From NCBI GenBank assembly GCA_042219525.1, contig JBDGPU010000156.1:1-35769 (forward strand): a DNA stretch of 35,769 nt. Reading direction: 5' to 3'. This DNA is from JBDGPU01 sp042219525. Its GTDB lineage: Archaea > Halobacteriota > Halobacteria > Halobacteriales > Haloferacaceae. Below, piece after piece: positions 30,194-35,769 of this stretch. Both the position numbers and the translations under genes were made by a program. Position 1 is the first letter of the stretch, and every line of letters starts with the position of its first letter. The notes under the pieces are model-generated. The model was not told where the DNA came from. It searched no databases and saw nothing but the letters and a program-made list of their open reading frames with translations.

Positions 30194-32078
30194 GGTCGTA
30201 AGTCCGCTCGGACGGTTGGATAGCGGTGTCGTTGCTGGCGGCTTGCTCGTCGCCGACGGGCGTCGCGTCGTCGCGAAGCGCCGTCAGGTCGAGCCGGTCG
30301 AGCGTCGCCGCGGTCGGAAGCCCGTCGTCGCTCCAGCCGCGAGTGTGGTAGTAGGCGTCGAGCAGATTCTCGAAGGCGTCGGGGTCGATCCGCTCGCCTT
30401 CGGCCGGGCCATCGGCGATGGGCTCGCGGAGCGCCTCGGGAAGCGCGTCGTCCCCGCGGTCGGCCCCCTCGCGGGCGTTGAACAGCCGGACGAGCGTCCA
30501 GATGCGCTCGCCAGTTCGTCGGAGCGCGGCCGGCTCCGTGGGGTAGTCGATGCCAGTCGACTCCGCCAGGGCTGCCATGAACGTCGCGCCGCAGTCCTGC
30601 CACATCGTCTCGCCGGCGAAGTCGTCGGCGACGAGGCTCCAGAGGACCGAGCGCGTGTCCTGGGCGGCGACGACGGCCGTCACCCGTTCGTCGCGGTCCC
30701 AGGCGTCGAACACCTCGCGCTCGATCGGTCGCGCGCGACGGTGGCAGGCGCCCCGGTCGCTCGTCGCGTACGCCAGCGCCATGCCGGCGGCAGCACGGGG
30801 GTCGTACGCCGGCAGCTCCATGGATTTGACCGTCGGGATCGTGTCCGCGCCGAACTCCGCGGCCGCGGCGTCGACCCCCTCGCGGAGCGCGGCGGCGACG
30901 GCGGGGTCGACGATGCCCGACTCGGTGGCGTCGGCGGGACCGTCGCCTTCACCGTCCACGTCCCCTTCCGCGATAGCTCTGATGAGCGCCTGCGCGGAAT
31001 CCGGGTCGCCGAACGCCACGTCGGCGTCGACGGCGTCCTGCTCGGCCGCGCGGACGGTCCAGGCGACGGCGTTGCCCGCGGTGATCACGTCGACGCCGAG
31101 TCGGTCGCAGAGCTCGCCCAGCGCGGCGACCGCGTCGAAGTCCTCGACGCCGAGACCCGCGCCGAGCGTCATCGGCGTCGCGCCGCGCGGGACCGTCTCG
31201 CCCGCCTCGGTCTCGATCCGGAAGCCGCCCGGGACTGCCTCGTCGGGGTTCTCGCGGCCGACGGACGCCTCTTCGGCGGCGCCGATGCCGACGTCGTCCG
31301 CGCCCTCGAACTGGCCCTTCTGCCAGCCCTCCGTGGCCAGCGCGCCGATCTCGTTCGCGAAGTCGATCGATTCGAGCGTCTCGCCCGCGGCCTGCCAGCG
31401 CCCGGTGTCGGCGGCGGCGTAGTCGGCGGTGTACTCCTCGCGGAGCGTTTCGAGCGCCTCGGTCGGCGGCTCGGCGGGGCCGTCGAGCGCGAGGACGGCC
31501 TTCAGCCCCTTCGCGCCCATCACCGCGCCGGCGCCGCCGCGGCCCGCGTGGTGGTCGCCGGCGTCGGAGGCGATCGTCGCGTACGCGACCTCCCGCTCGC
31601 CGGCCGGGCCGACGCAGGCGACGGCGGCGTCCGGGTGCGCCTCGGCTGTCTCGACCGTGTCGGCGCCCCAGGTCTCGGCCGGTTCGATCGTCGCGCCGCC
31701 GTCGCTGATCGCGATCCGGACCGGCTCGTCGCTCTCGCCGGTAACGAGCAGCGCGAGGCAGTCGTCGAGCGACCCGGCGAGTCGCGCGGCGAAGTCGCCG
31801 CCGGCGTACGAGTCGAGGAACAGGCCGGTCAGCGGCGACTTGGTGACGGCGGCGTACCGCTGTTCGCCTGGGAGCGCCCCGGACAGCGGGCCGACGCAGA
31901 ACGCGAGGAGGTTCTCGGGGCCTCGCGGGTCGGTGCCGGCGTCGAGTTCGTCGTAGAGGTAGCGCGCGCCGAGGCCCTTGCCGCCGAGGACTCGGCGTCG
32001 CCAGGCCTCCGGAACGGGCTTCCGCTCGACGGTGCCCGCGGATAGATCGGCCCGCAGAACGTGTGTGCGCCCTCCCAT
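30186..32078 (-). CDS. Aldehyde:ferredoxin oxidoreductase-like protein lacking the [4Fe-4S] cysteines
   Basis: A 630-residue protein from the ATG at 32078 (MGGRTHVLRADLSAG). The tungstopterin-binding N-terminal domain is clear: VLGGKGLGARYLY, VTKSPLTGLFLDSYAGGDF, and GRGGAGAVMGAKGLKAV. Later hallmarks are VKSMELPAYDPRAAAGMALAYATSDRGACH and ERIWTLVRLFNAREGADRGDD. In classical AORs a CxxC-x3-C group and a later Cys bind a [4Fe-4S] cluster next to the cofactor. Here there is no CxxC anywhere; the six cysteines are scattered, and the expected region (EEASVGRENPDEAVPGG) has none. It should still bind a pterin cofactor but needs another electron route, or is non-redox. mobA is divergent from it. 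Confidence 0.88.
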   Translation of the reverse strand: MGGRTHVLRADLSAGTVERKPVPEAWRRRVLGGKGLGARYLYDELDAGTDPRGPENLLAFCVGPLSGALPGEQRYAAVTKSPLTGLFLDSYAGGDFAARLAGSLDDCLALLVTGESDEPVRIAISDGGATIEPAETWGADTVETAEAHPDAAVACVGPAGEREVAYATIASDAGDHHAGRGGAGAVMGAKGLKAVLALDGPAEPPTEALETLREEYTADYAAADTGRWQAAGETLESIDFANEIGALATEGWQKGQFEGADDVGIGAAEEASVGRENPDEAVPGGFRIETEAGETVPRGATPMTLGAGLGVEDFDAVAALGELCDRLGVDVITAGNAVAWTVRAAEQDAVDADVAFGDPDSAQALIRAIAEGDVDGEGDGPADATESGIVDPAVAAALREGVDAAAAEFGADTIPTVKSMELPAYDPRAAAGMALAYATSDRGACHRRARPIEREVFDAWDRDERVTAVVAAQDTRSVLWSLVADDFAGETMWQDCGATFMAALAESTGIDYPTEPAALRRTGERIWTLVRLFNAREGADRGDDALPEALREPIADGPAEGERIDPDAFENLLDAYYHTRGWSDDGLPTAATLDRLDLTALRDDATPVGDEQAASNDTAIQPSERTYDHD

Positions 32079-32196
32079 CTGATCGCCTGTTACTCGCTCG
32101 GTACATATATGCTCGTGGGGTCTGCCAGGTCGTTCCCGGGAAGAATCGAAAGATGACAGTCGGGTCGCATTGGTGCGCCGACCGGTTGGTGAGGTC

Positions 32197-32292
32197 GCGA
32201 GCAATGGCGCGAGCAGTGGCGCGAGCAATGGCGCGAGCAGTGGCGCGAGCAATGGCGCGAGCAGTGGCGCGGGCAATGGCACGAGCAGTGGC
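32197..32292. repeat. 12-bp tandem repeat, eight copies, before mobA
   Basis: GCGAGCARTGGC (R alternates A and G) repeats eight times with an exact 12-bp period; the last two copies are slightly changed. It lies in the divergent gap between the AOR-like gene and mobA. On the + strand it encodes an (A-S-N/S-G)n stretch in frame with mobA, and on the - strand a Leu/Ala/Pro repeat. I regard it as a minisatellite in a control region; TATATATG at about 32105-32112 may be the TATA region for the AOR-like gene. Confidence 0.85.
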
Positions 32293-32358
32293 ACGTCGTG
32301 GGCGGTCGCCTCACTCGCGTGCGACACGTCTTTGCCTCCCGACCGCCCACTCACGGCC

Positions 32359-33030
32359 ATGCCTACCGGAGCCATCGTCGCCGGCGGCCGCTCGACCCGC
32401 TTTGGCGACGCGGACAAGGCCGTCGCGGACCTGGCCGGGGTGCCGATGATCCGCCGGGTCGCGAACCGGCTCGCTGGACAGGCACCGCCTGTCGACCCCG
32501 GCGGCGCGGCCGCCAGCGACGGCGAGGCGGTCGTCGACGACCTCGTCGTCAACTGCCGTCCGGACCAGCGCGAGGCCATCGGCGTCGCGATGGAGGGGTA
32601 TCCCCTCGACGTCACCTACGCCGAGGACGACGAGCCCGACCTCGGCCCGATGGCCGGCATCCGGAACGCCTGTCGGGCCGCCTCGGGTGAGTACGTCTTC
32701 GTCGTCGCCTGCGACATGCCCTTCGTCGACCCGAGCTTCGCCGCCCACCTGCTCGACCTGGCGGCCGACCGCGACGCCGCCGTCCCGCAGCTGGAGGACG
32801 AGTGGTTCCAGACGACCCAGGCCGTCTACCGGGCAACGCCGATGGCCGACGCCTGCGACGAGGCCCTGGTGGCGGGCAAGCGGAAGATCATTGAGCCGCT
32901 GTTCACGCTCGACCACGCCGTCGTCAGCGACGCGGAGATCCGCGCCGCGACGACCGAGCACACGTTCACGAACGTCAACACGCAGGAGGAGTTGGACGCG
33001 GCCGAAACGGAGTACCGGCGCGTCGTCTGA
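32359..33030 (+). CDS. mobA: Molybdenum cofactor guanylyltransferase
   Basis: A 223-residue nucleotidyltransferase that joins GMP to molybdopterin to give the guanine dinucleotide form used by enzymes such as the formate dehydrogenase. Signature blocks: GAIVAGGRSTRFGDADKAVADL (the LAGGxSxRxGxxK loop with Lys), DDEPDLGPMAGI, VFVVACDMPFVDP (metal-binding Asp) and TFTNVNTQEEL at the end. The ATG at 32359 starts exactly at the loop. The frame is open upstream through the 12-bp repeat to a TTG at 32170, but that extension is low-complexity. Confidence 0.93.
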   Translation: MPTGAIVAGGRSTRFGDADKAVADLAGVPMIRRVANRLAGQAPPVDPGGAAASDGEAVVDDLVVNCRPDQREAIGVAMEGYPLDVTYAEDDEPDLGPMAGIRNACRAASGEYVFVVACDMPFVDPSFAAHLLDLAADRDAAVPQLEDEWFQTTQAVYRATPMADACDEALVAGKRKIIEPLFTLDHAVVSDAEIRAATTEHTFTNVNTQEELDAAETEYRRVV

Positions 33031-33126
33031 GTGAGTCGAAAGCGGCGTTCGAACCGCGCCGAGCGCCACGGCGAGTACACCCGTGGCTATTCGGGAGGAA
33101 AACGCGGAGAAAACGGCGAATCCGGA

Positions 33127-33873
33127 TTACTGCCGCCGAACGGCGACCAGCGCCGCGGCGAGCAGGGCGACGAGCGCGAGCACCGGCCCGAAGCCGGGCG
33201 CGCTATCGCCGGTTTCGGCTGGAGTGCCGTCAGCCGCCGTCGTCTCGGTCGCCGTCGTCTCCGTCACGGCGGCGCCCTCCGCGAAGGTCAGCTCAAAGCC
33301 GGTCAGGTCCGTCCCGGCCTCCCACATCACGGCCCCGTCCTGCGCCGCCGCCGGCTCGACGGCCGACGACGAGAGGCCGTAGCCGTCGGGTGCGACGACG
33401 ACGAACGTCTGGCTGGGTTCGAAGCCGCTCGCGAACGGCTCGGTGACGGTGACTGTCCCGTCCTCGACTGCGGCGAGGCCCTGCCAGTCCGCCGAGAGCT
33501 CGACGATGCCCGTGTCGCCGGACCGCGAGAACTCGATCGAGCCGTTCGAGACGCTCATCTCGCGGCCGGTCGCGTTCTCGGCGTTGGCCGCGACGTCGGC
33601 GAGTCGGGAGACGAACCGCTCGCGGTAGTCGGTTTGCGCCTGCTCGTCGTTCTTGAGGTCCTCGAAGGCCGCCTTCTCGTTGTCGTTCGTCAGGTTGTAC
33701 GTGAGCCGGAGCGTCACCGTCGCGTCGCCCTCGGCGTCGAGGTCGACGATGAACGCCTGCTCGGTCGAGTCGTGGGCGGTCGCGGCCGCCGACCCGACGG
33801 CGGGGCCCGCGACGAACCCGACGACCAGCAGCGCGGCGAGACACCCGGCGGTCAGACGCGTCCGATCAGTCAT
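33127..33873 (-). CDS. Secreted surface protein with PGF-CTERM anchor
   Basis: A 248-residue exported protein. A Sec signal peptide (residues 1-31) precedes an extracellular domain with many Asn-x-Ser/Thr sites (NLTN, NATG, NGSI) and beta-rich segments. After a Thr/Glu-rich spacer the C-terminus shows APGFGPVLALVALLAAALVAVRRQ, a PGF-CTERM signal: PGF motif, hydrophobic span and terminal Arg. In haloarchaea such proteins are cleaved and lipid-anchored by archaeosortase A (established). The fold is unknown to me. It is in the same orientation as the following coiled-coil protein gene. Confidence 0.8.
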   Translation of the reverse strand: MTDRTRLTAGCLAALLVVGFVAGPAVGSAAATAHDSTEQAFIVDLDAEGDATVTLRLTYNLTNDNEKAAFEDLKNDEQAQTDYRERFVSRLADVAANAENATGREMSVSNGSIEFSRSGDTGIVELSADWQGLAAVEDGTVTVTEPFASGFEPSQTFVVVAPDGYGLSSSAVEPAAAQDGAVMWEAGTDLTGFELTFAEGAAVTETTATETTAADGTPAETGDSAPGFGPVLALVALLAAALVAVRRQ

Positions 33874-33935
33874 GTATGCCAGTCTGATCCCGGAGGCCCC
33901 TTTTCAGTGTCGGCCGAACGGAATGATGACGCACG

Positions 33936-34997
33936 TCAGGCACCACCGGTGCCACCGGTTTCAGTGCCGGACGTCTCCGTGCCGCTGGTTCCGCTACCGT
34001 CGCCGGTCCCGCTACCGTCACCAGCACCGCCGCCGTCACCGGTGCCGCCGCCCGCGAGTTCCATCGCCTCCTCGGCGTGGCTGATGGCGGTCTTCGCGTG
34101 CTCCAGGGCCGCCTGTGCGCGCTCGCTCGCGGCCGCGGGGTCCTCCTCGACCTGCGAGCGGGCGTCCGCTAGCGCCGTCTCGGCCTTCGAGAGCGCTTCA
34201 CGCGCGTCTTCGAGGGCGGCCTGGGCCTCCGTGTCGTTCTCGCCGACCTGCTTCTCCGCCGCCGCGATCCGCTCGCGTGCGCGGTCGACTGCCTGGCTCG
34301 CGCGGTCAATCTGCTGGCTGGCGTTCCGGTCGCCGCGGTCGCCTTCCTCGCCCCGGTCGCCGGCCTCGCCGCGCTCGCCGACGCCGTCAGGCGCGCCGCC
34401 GGCCTGCCCGGTCCGCTTGCCGGCGATGCTCTGGGCGATCTCGGCGACTTCGCCGCCGCTCAGCTCGCTCGCGTTCTGCTTGAGCGTCTGGATCGCGCTC
34501 ACGTTGATCCCCTGTTCCTCGAGGACCGCGGTGGGGAGCTCCTCGGTCACGTTCGCGGACTGGTTGGTCGTCCGCTGGATCGTCGCCGTCTCGGCGGCGA
34601 TCTTCGCCATCTTCGCCTTGTACTCGCCTTCGCTGATGTTCCCGGCCTTGCGCTGCGCCTTCAGCTCCTGCTTCCGCTCCCGGAGCTCGGCGAGGCGCTC
34701 GCGGTTCTGCTCGAGCTGCTTGGCGACGACCTCGGCCTTCGACTCGTTGGTCGCGGCCTGCGCGACCGCGATCCCGAACGCGCGGGACTCGATCGAACCC
34801 TCGATTTCGGACTCCTGCACGCCGATGACGGCGCTCAGCTGCGCGCCGGGCGAGACGTCGCTCTCGTTCGTTTCGTTCTGTGCGTCGACCGCGTTCGTGG
34901 AGCCGACGTAGCCGACCCCCAGCGCCGCCGCGGAGCCGACGCCCGCAGTCGCGATGAGGGTGAGCAACGCCAGCCCGATTGCCACGGTTCGCTTCAT
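33936..34997 (-). CDS. Secreted coiled-coil protein, haloarchaeal
   Basis: A 353-residue protein from the ATG at 34997 (MKRTVAIGLALLTLIATAGV), preferred over one ten codons upstream because it places the TATA box at leaderless distance. A signal peptide ends near residue 25. The mature part has two helical, probably coiled-coil regions: about 85-130 (VAKQLEQNRERLAELRERKQ) and 230-320 (DRASQAVDRARERIAAAEKQ onward), separated by a Gly/Arg/Asp-rich hinge (GERGEAGDRGEEGDRGDR). It ends in a Gly/Ser/Thr-rich tail. It has several N-glycosylation sequons and no membrane anchor at the C-terminus. Function unknown. Confidence 0.78.
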   Translation of the reverse strand: MKRTVAIGLALLTLIATAGVGSAAALGVGYVGSTNAVDAQNETNESDVSPGAQLSAVIGVQESEIEGSIESRAFGIAVAQAATNESKAEVVAKQLEQNRERLAELRERKQELKAQRKAGNISEGEYKAKMAKIAAETATIQRTTNQSANVTEELPTAVLEEQGINVSAIQTLKQNASELSGGEVAEIAQSIAGKRTGQAGGAPDGVGERGEAGDRGEEGDRGDRNASQQIDRASQAVDRARERIAAAEKQVGENDTEAQAALEDAREALSKAETALADARSQVEEDPAAASERAQAALEHAKTAISHAEEAMELAGGGTGDGGGAGDGSGTGDGSGTSGTETSGTETGGTGGA

Positions 34998-35024
34998 TAC
35001 ATCCCAGTCAACGACCGGGAACGG

Positions 35025-35033
35025 CATATAAAG
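35025..35033 (-). promoter_or_regulatory. TATA box of the coiled-coil protein gene
   Basis: CTTTATATG on the minus strand lies about 28-36 bp before the ATG at 34997, the standard spacing for a haloarchaeal leaderless promoter, and helps to choose that start. Confidence 0.65.
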
Positions 35034-35264
35034 TCCAGTCAGTCAGTCCGGTTTAGCGACGTTTAAATCGAGTTAAATCGCTGTACTGCGCCGGGTTAGC
35101 GAGTTCGTTGGTAGTTGTTGAAACGAACGTGTCTGGATCTTTTTGTTCGTGGGCGAAAGCCGAGACGCGCTCGATAGTGGTTTATATACAGTTTTAAAAG
35201 GGAGTGTAGTGATCGCTGCTCCGCGGAACGGTGGGAGGTCCATCGGTCGGCGCTGCTAATATAT
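35034..35264. other. A/T-rich gap without recognised genes
   Basis: The stretch is unusually low in GC for this window (for example GGTTTATATACAGTTTTAAAAG around 35179-35200, and GTTTAAATCGAGTTAAATCG around 35063-35082). I see no gene or named site. The TTTATA elements could be promoters pointing either way. Confidence 0.5.
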
Positions 35265-35769
35265 CGGTTTTACAGATACAGCTGCTGCTGTTCTCGAGAA
35301 AATTCTTAGCCCCTGTTTATAAGCATATTTAAATAGATGATACGGACTTGCTCTCGACAGCACCGCAAACACCCCAGAAAGCCCTCGGCCGCTCTTGCTT
35401 ATAAACTGTATATAAAGGTGCAGACGCTGCTGCGCTTGATAGCACCGCAAACACCCAGAAAGCCCTCGGCCGCTCTTGCTTATAAACTGTATATAAAGGT
35501 GCAGACGCTGCTGCACTTGACAGCACCGCAGACTCCTTGAAAGCCCTCGGCCGCTCTTGCTTATAAACCATATATAAAGGTGCAGACGCTGCTGCACTTG
35601 ACAGCACCGCAAACGTCCAGAAAGCCCTCGGCCTCTCTTGTTTATGAACTGTATATAAAGGTGCAGACGCTGCTGCACTTGACAGCACCGCAGACTCCTT
35701 GAAAGCCCTCGGCCGCTCTTGCTTATAAACCATATATAAAGGTGCAGACGCTGCTGCACTTGACAGCAC
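35265..35769 (-). repeat. Tandem array of the 81-bp repeat, running off the right edge
   Basis: After a degenerate first copy (35265-35358) come five units starting at 35359, 35441, 35522, 35603 and 35684 (periods 82, 81, 81, 81) and a sixth cut by the window end. In minus-strand direction each reads: TTTATAAGCAAG, core GCGGCCGAGGGCTTTC, variable CTGGACG or AAGGAGT, GCGGTGCTGTC, the hairpin GTGCAG-CAGCGT-CTGCAC, then CCTTTATATA. Units 35522 and 35684 appear identical while 35603 differs, which suggests duplication of a 162-bp pair. The 27-codon open frames through the array follow from 81 being divisible by 3. The whole unit is conserved, so this is not a CRISPR array. Confidence 0.9.

Noticed and set aside
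30180..32045. 621-codon + strand frame antisense to the AOR-like gene
   Set aside because: The same antisense artefact; the AOR signatures are on the minus strand.
32170..32358. N-terminal extension of MobA through the 12-bp repeat
   Set aside because: Low-complexity sequence, a poor TTG start, and the family begins at the nucleotide-binding loop right after the ATG at 32359.
35256..35759. Long minus-strand open frame with a 27-residue repeat across the right-hand array
   Set aside because: The period of 81 bp is divisible by 3, so any frame without a stop in one unit stays open. The peptide has no start signal tied to the repeat and two frames of the same strand are open at once.
35265..35769. 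CRISPR array
   Set aside because: The entire 81-bp unit is conserved, including what would be spacers, and no cas gene is nearby.

Overview
The window is chromosomal DNA of a halophilic archaeon (class Halobacteria); I cannot name the genus. The evidence is high GC, strongly acidic proteins, an archaeal-type ribosomal protein S8e, TATA-box promoters placed for leaderless mRNAs, twin-arginine signals on exported proteins, and a PGF-CTERM surface protein. I see no rRNA, tRNA, CRISPR array, provirus or intact insertion sequence.

Layout. 1-262: copies of a small interspersed repeat. 319-5480 (-): a complete 2-oxoacid dehydrogenase operon (E1 alpha, E1 beta, E2, E3). 5848-5970: a 16-bp tandem repeat next to a FkbM-like methyltransferase gene. 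6740-9640: two related repeat-rich elements flanking glucose-6-phosphate isomerase (pgi). 9795-15729: mostly housekeeping and conserved haloarchaeal genes (CPBP protease, NurA nuclease, cupin, a MoaD-like beta-grasp protein ending in Cys-Cys, DUF2240, S8e, HAD phosphatase, a decayed NUDIX protein). 16037-20213: many very small genes (zinc ribbons, one- and two-span membrane proteins) plus a Tat-exported Dyp-peroxidase-like lipoprotein. 20337-28937: a formate-dehydrogenase-N-like locus. 29183-33030: an aldehyde:ferredoxin-oxidoreductase-like gene and mobA. 33127-34997: two secreted or surface proteins. 35265-35769: a tandem array of the same repeat family as the left edge, in the opposite orientation and running off the window.

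How the genes work together. The central module is respiratory. A Tat-exported, Cys-containing formate dehydrogenase, a four-cluster ferredoxin subunit, a two-span membrane protein and a cytochrome-b subunit are predicted to pass electrons from formate to quinone. Divergently transcribed are a TorD-type maturation chaperone and a 711-residue iron-sulfur protein that joins HdrA-like and MvhD-like parts but has lost the HdrA flavin domain. MobA (guanylation of molybdopterin), the AOR-like protein and the MoaD-like protein give the window a concentration of Mo/W functions. The AOR-like protein lacks the iron-sulfur cysteines of its family.

The strongest candidates for something undescribed are (a) the repeat family, whose 81-bp unit looks like a miniature transcription unit (TATA box, conserved body, hairpin plus T-run) and whose core also ends the larger elements around pgi, and (b) the FAD-less HdrA/MvhD protein tied to a haloarchaeal formate dehydrogenase. 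Both rest on reading the sequence by eye; no database search was possible.
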